A stretch of DNA of 60,000 nucleotides from Nematostella vectensis (taxonomy: Eukaryota; Cnidaria; Anthozoa; Actiniaria; Edwardsiidae), in the NCBI RefSeq assembly GCF_932526225.1, contig NC_064037.1, forward strand, positions 12,849,703-12,909,702, in the 5' to 3' direction. A model generated the notes under the pieces. The model was not told the DNA's origin. It saw nothing but the letters and a program-made list of their open reading frames with translations, and did no database searches. Position numbers and translations under genes: made by a program. Numbering within the stretch: position 1 is the first letter of the stretch; the number at the start of each line of letters is the position of its first letter. Shown here one piece after another: positions 45,801 through 57,310 of the stretch.

Positions 45801-48800
45801 CTGCCTTGCAAGATTATCGCTTATTGACATTAACAGTTTCAAAGCAGATTGGCTCCCATCATTGTCTTTAGTTTGATCAACTTTATGTATATTATGACGG
45901 GCACTTTTCTTTTGTTGCTCAACAAGAATTCCCACTAGAGCATTCAGTGCGTCGATATTACTCCAGTCAAGATTTTTAGAGTTCTTGCTTTTATTCTTGT
46001 TATGTTTTTCATCTGCCCGATCTATGCCATAGAGGGCACTGGCTGCAATGTGCGATGGTTCTTCATCAGTGGATTCCTTAGTCTTACTCTCTGTGTTCAG
46101 AAGGTTGTTACTTGGGCTAGTGTTGTCGTTGTTACTTGTATCCATAGAATTGTTTCCTTGTTCTGTAGCTGTTTCAGTCTTGCTTGTACTGTTCACCCCT
46201 GTTTGATGTCCATTAGTCATCTCGATGCTGCTATTGTTGTAATTACTGTTACTCGTGTCCATCGCAATGCTTTTCTGCTCCGATGCTTTCGCCTGCACTG
46301 TATGTGGCCCTGTCCGAGAATCTGAACCTGGTAACCCAATTTGCTCAGAACCAATAGCGTGACTGGACGTTTCCCCTGTGTCACTGTTACTCGTGTCCAT
46401 TGCATTGCTTGTCTGCCCCGATGCCTTTGCGTGTACTTTACTATCTGACCCTGTCTTAGAATCTGAACCTGGTATCCCAAATTGGTCTGTGTTGGCCGCT
46501 TTTGAATTATTCATATTATCACTATAACTGATAACAACATCTTTGTCACCTTCTTTGCGGACGTTCTCAGAAGAAGAGGCATCAAGGCTAAAGGAATTAT
46601 TTCCCTCCACAGATTGCTTTATGTAAGTATTATTGTTTCTTATGCAATTAATTGTCGCTTTTGAGTCCTCTTCTTTAACACTGTCAATGGTTTCCGTTAC
46701 TGGTTCATTGTCAGATGGGCATGAAATCTTTGGCATGCCTACCTCAATCTGCCCATAGGCCTTTTTCACTTTCCAAGGTGTTACCAGCACGGCTTTATAA
46801 TCCTTCTTTTTGTCGCGCTCTTCCCGTGGCTGTTTTTTTCCAGAGTCGATATGGATGACCGTTGATTCGTCTACTTGCTCAGTACCTTCCTGATTAGGAC
46901 TTTTGCGTGTATTATTTTCGGTTTTATTTTCATTAACCTTTCCAATGTTGTCTCCAATTTTGATGAGGTCCACAATGAACGTCTTATTTTCTGCTTTGCC
47001 AACATCTTTCAATATGAGATTTTGCTGCAGATCAATCTGCTTTCCTTCTTTTATCCTCTTCAGCTTGTCTTCAAGCGACTCATCAAGTGCTTTGGTTTGA
47101 TTTTTAGAATTATTCTGCTCCAGTTTGTTTTTCGGTTTGTCTGCTTCCACTTCGTTCTTACCTTCATTAATAGAGTCAACAGAGTTGTTATCATCATCAG
47201 ATCCTATAACATCTTCCCAGCCCAAAGGAGAATTTCCGGGTGTATTCTGTACCACAACGTCTTTGTAATCATTATCAATATCGACATCATTGATTGGCTC
47301 AGCGCCATTGTCTTCGCTTTCATGAGTACTAAGAATGATATCGTAGTTGATCTTATCAGGCGATTTGAAGAGGTTTTTACCAGTGTGAGCTTGATAGACA
47401 GGTTCGTCCTCCGCATGGGATGGCGTACTGCTTATCTTGTTACCGCTGTCAACTTCTGTCACATGGGACTCCGTAGCGTTTATCTTGTCGCTGTCAGCTA
47501 ACATGAGTACATGTTCGGAGTCCACCTGTGTAAAGTTCTTACGCTGATTATTTTCATTCAGGGTTCTTCCTGTGCTAGTTCGGACTACAATGGGCTCCTT
47601 TGTCATTTTATTGGAATTTTCTTGGAAGGAATTATGGATCACTTCTTTGAACATTTTTTCGGCAACTTGACTAGAGTTTATGGCGTCACTACCTATCTGT
47701 GTACTTTTAAGCTTTTCTTTGTTTTCCATTTGCTCAGCGTCATGTGTTGGGGTAACCACTTCTGCTATTATCTCCGTAGAACCATCAGAACTCGAGCCCG
47801 ATTCAAGCGATTTTTTCGGCATTCCATTTTCTGTCTTCCCTGTACCTTCTGCCGTCTGTGTAACAGTATTTTGCGGTGCAAGTAGACTTGAATCATTGTT
47901 ATCCTCTTTGGCATCTCGTAGTGTTCCATATGGATCAAAGGCTTCATCGTTGTTGGTGGCATCTAATATAGGCGGCTTCTCTGGCTCAGTTTCCTCTATC
48001 TTTTCTTCCTCTTCCGTTTCTCCGGATTTCTTGCCCTCTTCTCTCATGGGCGTTTGTTCTGCTATCATCCCCGTCTCGGTTGTCCTATCAGACTGCACAT
48101 TATTCTTTGCCGTACTACTGTCTTCGGGTTCGCCAACTTTCGATGTAGTAGTCATCGGTGGCTTATTCGTCTCCCCCTTTTCAGTTGGTCCGGGCTTTGC
48201 CTTCTCAGTGACAGCAGTTTGCTCCGCAATCCCACCTTGCTTTCCCGTATCCAAAGTTTGTTGTAAATATTTTCCTTCTTTTCCGCGATCTTCGCCTTGT
48301 ATCCTGCTACTGGCCCCATTCTGATTGCCCACTAAGTTGGCCTTTCCCGAGTCACTTGAGGTGAGGTCATCGTCGGTTGCTTCCTTTTTAGCAACGCCTG
48401 AAAAATAGAAAAGGAACATGCTAGAAGATAAACTCAGCGGCGTGTAGCAGGAATCAGAATGCATAAACAGTACCTAGAAATCAGCTACCAGTAAAGGACA
48501 CCTTTGATGTTGTAAAAGCCGTCCCGGTTTATGTGGTTTCCAAGGCTTTCTTTCGTTAAGCCATAAAATTTTACAAACGGCTCAACTGGTTGCACCTTTG
48601 CCAACTCAAAGTTTCACTCGCTCATTTTAACCGCTCACCTGGGCATTTTGTAAGGTTGCAGTACTTGACTTCAAAGCGCCATCCTTGGCAGTCCTTGCCG
48701 CCGTTAGACGGAGGTGGATTGGTACAGACGCGCATGCGCATTTGAATGCTGTCGGACCCACATGTTTCGGAGCATTCGGACCATTTGGTCCATTGTGTGA

Positions 48801-51660
48801 AGCCTCCATCAACTGCGAAAGGAAAAGAAAAAGCCGTTCAGGCCTGTACTCCGTTATATTTCTTGAAGGGGAGAGAAGTGGGCGGGGGAGGGGGGTGGGG
48901 AATCCGAAAAAGTGGACCTAACTTTTCCGAGGGATGGGGGGAGGGGTAAGTTCTCTGATAAATATCTGACCACCCCCGACATAATTTCAATGTGTTTTTA
49001 AACCATTGCAGTATCTCTAGCTTCAAAAATCTTCGACTTATAGATTTACGACATACCAGAGTGATATAGAATGCCCATTTTTATCTAATTCGCTTATGCT
49101 TTATAGTTCTGTCTACAAATAGTTGGGCACGTCTATTACGAACCGGAAGTGGACTTTCGCAGTGTGGGGGAGATTGTATCTGAGATTGTATCGGATTTGT
49201 ATCTTATATATTCTTCATTTGAGGAAGATATCTTCAGGTATTTAATATCAAAGACGACTTTGAGGATTGAATTACACATGAAATGAAGTCGAATATCGGA
49301 TACAGTTATCTCGCCATCTCTTTGTTTTATCTGTACATACCTGGTGCTGTAGAAGCCTTGATCTTTTGATGCATTTCTGTGGAGGTGTTGGCAGCTGATG
49401 TCCCATTGTCATTCCCATCGGCCGGATGGGTGGCTATCACCTCTCTCTCATTGATGGAAGGTCTGTCCTCCAGTAAACTTATCGGCTCCAGGACACCATT
49501 TCTTTTAAACCCAGTGTCCTTTAATTTCTTTTGTTCTTTTGCGTATGTCGGAAAAGAGCTGGACCCCATGACGTCATACTCAGGCACGACAGAGCGCTTA
49601 CTTTTGTGTTCCTCGGTTTTACCTTCGTCTATTTCTTTACCTTCATCTATTTCAGAACCAGCCCATCGCTTATGCAAGTGTTTTGTATCCCTTGTCACGT
49701 GGTCCACATTCTTGGTATTCTCATCACCGAACGGGTCATCGCCGTTCCAAGAGAGTCTTTCCAGATGATGGGTGATAAAGTCTCTTTTAGAAGAGTTTCC
49801 ATAGTACTTATTGCTACTGCCGGAACTTTCTTGATTCGCTAAGTAGCTTGTGTATTGTGTATAATAGGCAGGAGTGTTACCGGAATTATTTAGGGACTGG
49901 CCAGCATTAGGGTTATTGTACTCGGCCGATTGCAGAAGTGTCGAAGGTGTCGCGGCGACATACGCGCTTTGCTGGTATGCCTGGTCTGTGGCTGACAGTG
50001 TAAAAGTCTTTTCGTCATCTCCTGACCCGTCCTGCAGATATGCAGGGTTTGTAGGTGATTCTAATGAGCTCTCATCTTCCTCATTTGAAGTGTTATACTC
50101 TTGGTCTAAACTTTGGTTCTTTGACAGGCTAGCATTCTGGAACGTTTGGCTAGTATCCTGGTTCGACTGGTTTGAATCCCGGTTTGACTGGTTGGCTTCC
50201 TGATACGACTGGATAGCATTCTGGTTTGACTGGTTGGCTTCCTGGTACGACTGGCTAGCATTCTGGTTTGACTGGTTGTCTTCCTGGTAGGACTGATTTG
50301 TATCCCGGTTTGACTGGTTAGCGTCCTGGAATGGCTGGCTAGCAGCCTGGTCCAGCTGGCTATTATCCTGGTACGATTGATTTGGGTTCGGTGGAGAGAC
50401 GTTATTGCCCTGAAATTGCTGATATACCTGAGCTGTATTTGATTGTGAGGTATCTTGTACTGGATACCTCGTCTGTTCGCCGTGCTGATACGTATTACCG
50501 CTGTACGGTGCCTGGTAGGTTGTTATGCCATATGGTACTTGATGTGCCGCTGAATATGGCATCTGATACGGATAACCTTGAGTATTCGTGGAAAAAATAT
50601 CTGCTGTATGATTTAACTTGAACTTCTTCTTTCTCTCAATGTTAACAATCTTTTCAAGCTCGTCCATATCAACCGAGGGCTCTCCTGAAGCGGAACCAGA
50701 CACTGAACCGGAAGTACCAGACCCTGAACCGGAAGTAGCATCCCTATTTGATCCTTCACCCTCGGTTGAATCATTCTCGTGTGAGTCGACTTTAGCAATA
50801 AGCATTCTCGACTGCAATTTTTTCGGTTGGTTTAACACCCTTGTTAACAAGTCTGTGTGTTCTCTCTCTGTAACTCCTTGGACACTGTCGCCAAATTTGC
50901 TTCTCTTATTAACCTCCTCATCTTCCTCGCCTGATCCCTCGCTTGCTCCTCCCTCGCTATCCATCGCTCCAGTAAAGTCGCTTAGTCCTCCATTTATCAT
51001 TTTCATCGGGCTCATGTCCTCTTGCATCAAATTTTTGAAGTCCTTTTGGGGGAGTAACTCCCCATGTTGCCACTTGTTTAAGTAATTCTCGGCATCTGGT
51101 ACCATTTTGCCAGGTACCTGGTCATACTCTTCCACTGGGTACTCACTAAGCTGGCTCGCCTGGTAGTCAAGCGTCTGCTGTAGGTCTTGGAACGCCTGGG
51201 GGTCTTGGCTGAACAGCTCACGTGGGTTTGTGACGTCACTCTTGTCCGTGGCATCACTGAGTACACCTGAAATTTCAAAAGGAAAAGTTTTTTTGTTTGA
51301 ATTAGGTGGGTGTGGAAAAGGCTTGTTGTTATGTTCTATTGCTGTATTTCTTTAATTGGTCTAAACCCAGACAGCAAGGTTTAATTCGCTTTTCAATTCC
51401 ACTTTGTTTTCAAGGGGAGCAGAATATCTTTTTCGCTTGCTAGAATGTATGTTGGGAAAATAAAGCAATTCGTTAAGAAATTTGTTTGAAGCGCCAGCTT
51501 TATGGTAAGGAATATTACCGTTCGTTGACAGATGCAGATAGACATGCTTACTTTGTTTGGTTGACTCACCATCAGCACTCTCAGTGAAAATCACTTGACA
51601 TGCGCACAACAGTCCTAGTAACAGTATAATTACCGCTGCTTTGTGGGATCGCGGATCCAT
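36849..51660 (-). CDS. Giant secreted TSP1-repeat protein (complete, 17 exons, 2,774 aa)
   Basis: Exons, 5' to 3': 51660-51570, 51266-49341, 48812-48639, 48397-44579, 44170-43979, 43466-43314, 42575-42402, 41869-41696, 41172-40996, 40700-40527, 40382-40209, 39927-39760, 39214-39059, 38741-38580, 38257-38129, 37559-37401, 37171-36849. All 16 introns are phase 1 and the sum is 2,775 codons. Order: signal peptide ([20 protein letters not shown]); a 642-residue disordered Ser/Gln/Asn region with degenerate [10 protein letters not shown] repeats and Lys-Arg sites; TSP1 no. 1 (residues 673-730); a 1,273-residue exon, disordered and Ser/Thr/Asn/Glu/Lys-rich, ending in TSP1 no. 2; nine more TSP1 domains, nearly all one per exon, with W-x-x-W motifs suitable for C-mannosylation; three Cys-rich domains (residues 2518-2667); a basic Lys/His/Arg tail. 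TSP1 proteins act in extracellular matrix and adhesion; the exact role here is unknown. An extracellular matrix, mucus or capsule component is plausible. Confidence 0.92.
38750..39055. repeat. (ATC)n-rich simple repeat
   Basis: Impure atcatc/catcatcg triplet sequence in the TSP1-gene intron between exons 39214-39059 and 38741-38580, reaching the donor of the former. Confidence 0.8.
39690..39760. repeat. Three short tandem copies of the exon-12 donor
   Basis: Units of about 20 bp, actcaagtatacctttttc, repeated three times. The last runs into the donor of exon 39927-39760 (aagtataccaac|cttt on the + strand). Confidence 0.75.
40850..40996. repeat. Diverged tandem copies of the exon-9 donor
   Basis: Three to four copies of tgacacattgtctttacctggg-like sequence (near 40855, 40890, 40920, 40990). 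The last is the real donor of exon 41172-40996. Confidence 0.75.
41273..41540. repeat. Tandem repeat of about 67 bp, four copies
   Basis: Unit atcgggattttcctgctaga followed by tatttccccagccatctggc and a further stretch to ttagccaatg. Nearly identical copies in the TSP1-gene intron between exons 41869-41696 and 41172-40996. Confidence 0.95.
41644..41725. repeat. Tandem repeat of about 24 bp, three copies of the exon-8 end and donor
   Basis: ggacatggttccgtccctta repeats three times. The copy ending at 41696 is the true donor (CCGG|GTAAGG on the minus strand). Confidence 0.85.
43033..43380. repeat. 70-bp tandem repeat, five copies of a TSP1 exon end with its donor
   Basis: Unit tacctggacaaggctctgtc then tcacaatcccttgtgtcgta then gcgcggccctttgcac. 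This is the last ~57 bases of exon 43466-43314 (encoding the CETEPCPG end of a TSP1 domain), its GTAGGG donor and about 12 intron bases. The period is not a multiple of 3, so the array cannot extend the domain in frame. Confidence 0.95.
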
Positions 51661-54156
51661 GTTAAGAAAAAGACAGCTTCCTCATTACCTATAGAGACAG
51701 ATTAGACCTTTTTTAAACCGGACTTCAATAGCTCATGTTATAAAGCGACAACTGCTTTACCGTTTAAGTATTACAATAGAACTGTAAACAGACAAAATTT
51801 CAAAATTATTTTTAATAACCCCCTTTTTAAAGTCGACCTCCTAACCATAGCTATACCCTAACCCCATTCCCCTTCTCTCTAGTACCAAACTGTAGTGTAG
51901 TGACTTTTTTCAATTGTAGAAAGTACACGAAATCATCAAGATTAGTTAAAAAGTACGTTCTGGCATAAAACTTGTTATCATAGCTTTCCTTATCCAGGGT
52001 ATTCTTTTTAGTAGTAAACATAGAGGTAACAACGAAAAGAAGATTTCCTTCCTATGTCCTTCCTTAAAGCATTACTAACTTATGAAGAGACATACAGCAG
52101 CCACGTATATAATTGCAGGTTTTTTCTTCTCTCAAGAAAGAAATAGTGCAATTCATGTTAAGGATACAAAATATTCGCTAAAGCGGTTAATAACAGTCAG
52201 TCTTGCGTATCATATGTCATTTCCCTCGCTAGCCTGTGGCATGGCCAAGTAAAGCGTCTTTCAGAAATGAATTTATTGTTCGTTTTATTACCGTGCTACT
52301 TAAATAAAAAAAATATTTTTGCTAATACAAACCATGATGCTAAACTTTACATTGCGAAAATTTGAGGCTAGATGAAATTGCTTTAAAATCCCCGATCCTT
52401 GTTTATTAAAAAGGGTATTCTTGTGATCAAAGCAATGTGATTTGTTTATTAAAAGCAATTGAAGAAAAGGGTATTTTGTTGAAATTGATACTTCTGATAC
52501 TATGATAACCTGATCAACATTAGAAAATAATCTTAACCTGAATCGCTAAACTACGATAACTTTTCAAGAAAGCTGGCTTTTTTTCCTTAATTCCTAACAT
52601 TTTAGCAATCTTAGCATATGCACCGATGTCTTCTTATAAAAAAAAATCCACCGTTTCTATATTTTGCCCTTAACACCTTTAACAACAACTTACCTGTTGT
52701 TGCTAAACAAAAGAGAAAAATATCAACAGAATCGACATACCTGTACAAAAACATCACAACAACTTGATCAACAGGTCAGTCTTGAAACTTGTTAAGGTTT
52801 TTGCTTATTTAAACTAGTCCAAAGATAGGTAAAAAATAAGAAAATTCGATCAAGTTCGAGTAAAGAAGCGACCTTTAACCAGTTCTATTGTCCCTTTTTA
52901 CTACCTGCTTATCAAAGAAGGCAAATGCTTTATAATTAATGATGACTTTCCCTTTGATTGAGCTATGCTATGTCTGTCATATGGTCAACAGGTTCATAGA
53001 GAGGCAAAACGTCAAGCGATAAAATTATTCTAATACATTTAAAAAGAGTGAGAATCTTGTGGAACGTTTTGGATTGTTTAATTTTGATTTTTTTTCCTTA
53101 TAACCACTACACAAAGCCGTACCCGGGATTATTATGTTGAAAAGGGGAGGGGTTCTATTTTACTATTTCATTCCCTGTCCTCCTATACTCTATGTCGTCA
53201 GGGATGTAGCCAATCCTTCTTGAAGTCGATTTAGTTGGTCTCGCCTTTGCTCCAAGGGTTTTCCTCCGGGTTCTCCGGTTTTTCATCCCTCCACAAAACC
53301 AACAATTTCGATCTTAGCTGTGATCCGTGGTCAGACATGAGTTGTATGGCGGCTGCCTAAGGCGCCTTCCCATGCCTTCAACTCGACCACGTTTGACTCT
53401 GCTCTCTCGTAATTCAGCATCTAGCTGCGATGAAAGTGATTAGCTACTCCAATTTATTTATTTATTTATAAATGGTTCGTACGTTATGATTTGACATGCA
53501 AAATATAAGGATTCTAAAAAAGGAAAGACAAATTTGTGGCGGCTCACCATAAGATACGCGCCTGTATGTTTGCTCAAGGATAGGATGTTATGAAAATACT
53601 TTTTGTACCTGGGCATGGGGCGACCGTGCTAATTTTAACAAATAGATCTCGGTTAAGCGGGCGCTGTCATCTAATATATTTTTTTCCATCTGTCACTAAC
53701 AATATGCAGCTAGATGCAGCCGATTTTGTTGAGGGAGGGGGAGGATAGGGTGGAGGGGGTGGGGGAGGTAATGAAAATAAGAATATAGTGTATATAAAAT
53801 ATCTCAAGCTTTGCAAGATATGTGCAATTTATTATTAGTACCATAGTGATTATCACATGACGATCATTATATGATGTGATATGAGCATACAAGCAATCGA
53901 TCTTGTGCTTTACTTTGCTCTATTTTCTTTAAATAAATACATGAACCTCAAATGTCCATAATAACTGATGTGTACGCCCTGTTTTCAATAAAACGTGCGA
54001 AATAAATAAGGTTCTAAGATTCCGAGTACAAGTAATTTGGTTATAATTTACAATAGTTGAAGTTACAAGGATTAGAAAGAAAGTGATCTTCTTGTAGTTC
54101 CAGGTAAGATGATTATAGGTGCCAGGTAAAAGATTCATTGGGTTGACATACGCCTT
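51661..54156. other. Intergenic region upstream of the TSP1 gene
   Basis: About 2.5 kb of AT-rich sequence with no supported exon, RNA gene or clear element. It contains the 5' flank of the TSP1 gene (start codon at 51660) and the 3' flank of the toxin-like gene. Confidence 0.6.
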
Positions 54157-57100
54157 TCACTTCTTCCTCTGGGGGTTGGGCAGCGATCCGTTGTCCTCGC
54201 AAGTCTTAGAAGATCCGAAAGGTGAAGGGCTTTCCACGCATGCAAGGAAATGGCCGTTACATATGCAATTTGCATCAGTATCACATGGATCGCCATTGCA
54301 TGACCTTTTTTGTAACTGGTGAATCAATAAAGTACGTGTAAATATATGGCAAGTATGTGTGAATATATATCAAGTATGTCTAAATATATGGCAAGTATGT
54401 GTGAATATATGGCGAGTATGTCTAAATATATGGCAAGTATGTCTAAATATATGGCAAGTATGTGTAAATATATGGCAAGTATGTGTAAATATATGGCAAG
54501 TATGTGTAAATATATGGCAAGTATGTGTAAATATATGGCAAGTATGTGTAAATATATGGCAAGTATGTGTAAATATATGGCAAGTATGTGTAAATATATG
54601 GCAAGTATGTGTGAATATATGTCGAGTATGTGTGAATATATGGCAAGTATGTGTGAATATATGGCAAGTATGTGTAAATATATGGCAAGTATGTGTAAAT
54701 ATATGGCAAGTATGTGTGAATATATGGCAAGTATGTGTGAATATATGGCAAGTATGTGTGAATATATGGCAAGTATGTGTGAATGTATGGCAAGTATGTG
54801 TGAATATATGGCAAGTATGTGTGAATATATGGCAAGTATGTGTGAATATATGGCAAGTATGTGTGAATATATGGCAAGTATGTGTGAATATATGGCAAGT
54901 ACGTGTGAATATATGGCAAGTATGTGTGAATATATGGCAAGTATGTGTGAATATATGGCAAGTATGTGTAAATATATGGCAAGTATGTGTAAATATATGT
55001 CGAGTATGTGTAAATATATGGCGAGTATGTGTAAATATATGGCAAGTATGTGTAAATATATGGCGTGTATGTGTGAATATATGGCAAGTATGTCTGAATA
55101 TATGGCAAGTATGTGTGAATATATGGCAAGTATGTGTGAATATATGGCAAGTATGTGTGAATGTATGGCAAGTATGTGTGAATATATGGCAAGTATGTGT
55201 GAATATATGGCTAGTATGTGTGAATATATGGCTAGTATGTGTGAATATATGGCAATTATGTGTGAATATATGGCAAGTATGTGTGAATATATGGCAAGTA
55301 TGTGTGAATATATGGCAAGTATGTGTGAATATATGGCAAGTATGTGTAAATATATGGCAAGTATGTGTAAATATATGGCAAGTATGTGTGAATATATGGC
55401 AAGTATGTGTGAATATATGGCAAGTATGTGTTAACATATGGCAAGTATGTGTGAATATATGGCAAGTATGTGTGAATATATGGCAAGTATGTGTGAATAT
55501 ACGGCAAGTATGTGTGAATATATGGCAAGTATGTGTAAATATATGGCAAGTATGTGTGAATATATTGCAAGTATGTGTGAATATATGGCAAGTATGTGTA
55601 AATATATGGCAAGTATGTGTAAATATATGGCAAGTATGTGTAAATATATGGCGAGTATGTGTAAATATATGGCAAGTATGTGTAAATATATGGCAAGTAT
55701 GTGTAAATATATGGCGAGTATGTGTGAATATATGGCAAGTATGTCTGAATATATGGCAAGTATGTGTGAATATATGGCAAGTATGTGTAAGTATATGGCA
55801 AGTATGTGTAAATATATGGCAAGTATGTGTAAATATATGGCAAGTATGTGTGAATATATGGCAAGTATGTCTGAATATATGGCAAGTATGTGTAAATATA
55901 TGGCAAGTATGTGTGAATATATGGCAAGTATGTGTGAATATATGGCAAGTATGTGTGAATATATGGCAAGTATGTGTAAATATATGGCAAGTATGTGTAA
56001 ATATATGGCAAGTATGTGTGAATATATGGCAATATGTCTGAATATATGGCAAGTATGTGTAAATATATGGCAAGTATGTGTAAATATATGGCAAGTTTGT
56101 GTGAATATATGGCAAGTATGTGTGAATATATGGCAAGTATGTGTGAATATATGGCAAGTATGTGTGAATATATGGCAAGTATGTGTGAATATATGGCAAG
56201 TATGTCTGAATATATGGAAAGTATGTGTAAATATATGGCAAGTATTAGGCAAGCACGTGTGGTTGACATGACGGAAAAACATGACGTGACGCTTCAAATA
56301 AGCCCATTTCACATCGAATAAGGCGGAGAATTTCTCTGAGTAATTAGTAACTTATAGCAAACAAAATATCAAGTGCGACTATTTTTTTTATTGATGCGGC
56401 TTTTTGTAAAGTGTCATTGAAATTTGAGCTTTTCGTCCCTGAGCTGATCCACAGGGCAATGATTATCAAGGAAAAATTATCTTAAAAAGCCAAAATCTGG
56501 TTATGTGCACTTCGGCCTCACGTTATTTTTGTTTTGAAAATCAGTCCGTAATTCAAGGAACCTATAGCCACTAAAAAAAATTGTGTCTTCTTTCTCTATT
56601 TGAAATGTCGCGTTTCCAGGTTTTTCCGTCATCTCCGTGTGGTTACCTTTATACAACTATTTGATGCCTATTCATACAGTAAACAACCTAGACCCTGTGA
56701 GCTGGGATAAGAACCACAGGGGGCCCCGAACCAACATTCATATATTTTATTGCTGCGGATAATAAGTGTTCAGGCATCTTCACTCGATATGTTACCATCA
56801 GTCCAAGTTTCTAAAGGAACCAGGTGCGTACTATGCGTTCCTTGAGAGATAATGAGTCAAATGCCGTAACTCAACATCTAAAAGGTATCAAAGCTGTAGT
56901 TTTTACCCCGAAAGGTACTGCGAGCATCCCTATTGTTCTGATATAGAGAGCGTCCCCCAGGGCCGTCTGGGGTCTGTTTTTTTTTTTTTACGACAGGAAA
57001 CCAGAATACCCGACAACCATCGCCATCCAGGTTTAGAACTTTTTTCCCCGGGAAAAAATAAACTATACACTCCATCACTTATCCATCTGTACCCGCTCGG

Positions 57101-57310
57101 CATTCGCTCGTGGCGTCCGATTCGACATCCTCTTGTACCAAGGTTTACCCTGGTTTACCTAGTAAAGAATCTTTATCGATCACTACTTACCCATCTCTTA
57201 AGAAGACCTCTGAGCTCCCTGTCCTGCAGGTTTTCATGGCGATACGGCTTAGCCTGTGTGAAAACCATCAATCCAAGTAGACAAACTAGAAACAGGGCAG
57301 TACGATTCAT
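54157..57310 (-). CDS. Toxin-like secreted Cys-rich peptide precursor (two exons, 92 aa)
   Basis: Exon 1 is 57310-57191 and exon 2 is 54315-54157, joined in phase 0 (donor TGG|GTAAGT, acceptor caccag), giving 93 codons with the stop. Residues 1-20 (MNRTALFLVCLLGLMVFTQA) form a strong signal peptide. A charged pro-region follows, with Lys-Arg just before the exon junction and again at residues 43-44, directly before the Cys-rich part. Cleavage there would leave a mature peptide of 48 residues with six cysteines spaced C-x4-C-x5-C-x-C-x6-C-x12-C and a basic C-terminus. Signal peptide, pro-region and dibasic site before a compact Cys-rich peptide is the usual plan of sea anemone toxins and some secreted defence peptides. 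The exact family was not recognised and toxicity is not shown. The 2.9-kb intron contains a large 21-bp minisatellite. Confidence 0.78.
54341..56245. repeat. 21-bp minisatellite, about 90 copies
   Basis: Unit atatggcaagtatgtgtaaat with frequent a/g and t/c variants (gaat for aaat, gtct for gtgt, gcgagt for gcaagt). It lies wholly in the intron of the toxin-like gene. The 7-codon period keeps long ORFs open on both strands; one 20-bp unit (about 56027-56040) shifts the frame. Confidence 0.97.

Noticed and set aside
46875-48324. 208- and 214-codon plus-strand ORFs
   Set aside because: They are antisense shadows of the giant TSP1-gene exon 48397-44579, which has consistent splice signals and a TSP1 domain at its end.
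54346-56312. Very long ORFs on both strands (up to 623 codons) with 7-residue repeats
   Set aside because: They follow from the 21-bp period of the minisatellite, are open in several frames on both strands, and lie in the intron of the toxin-like gene with no supporting splice or start context.
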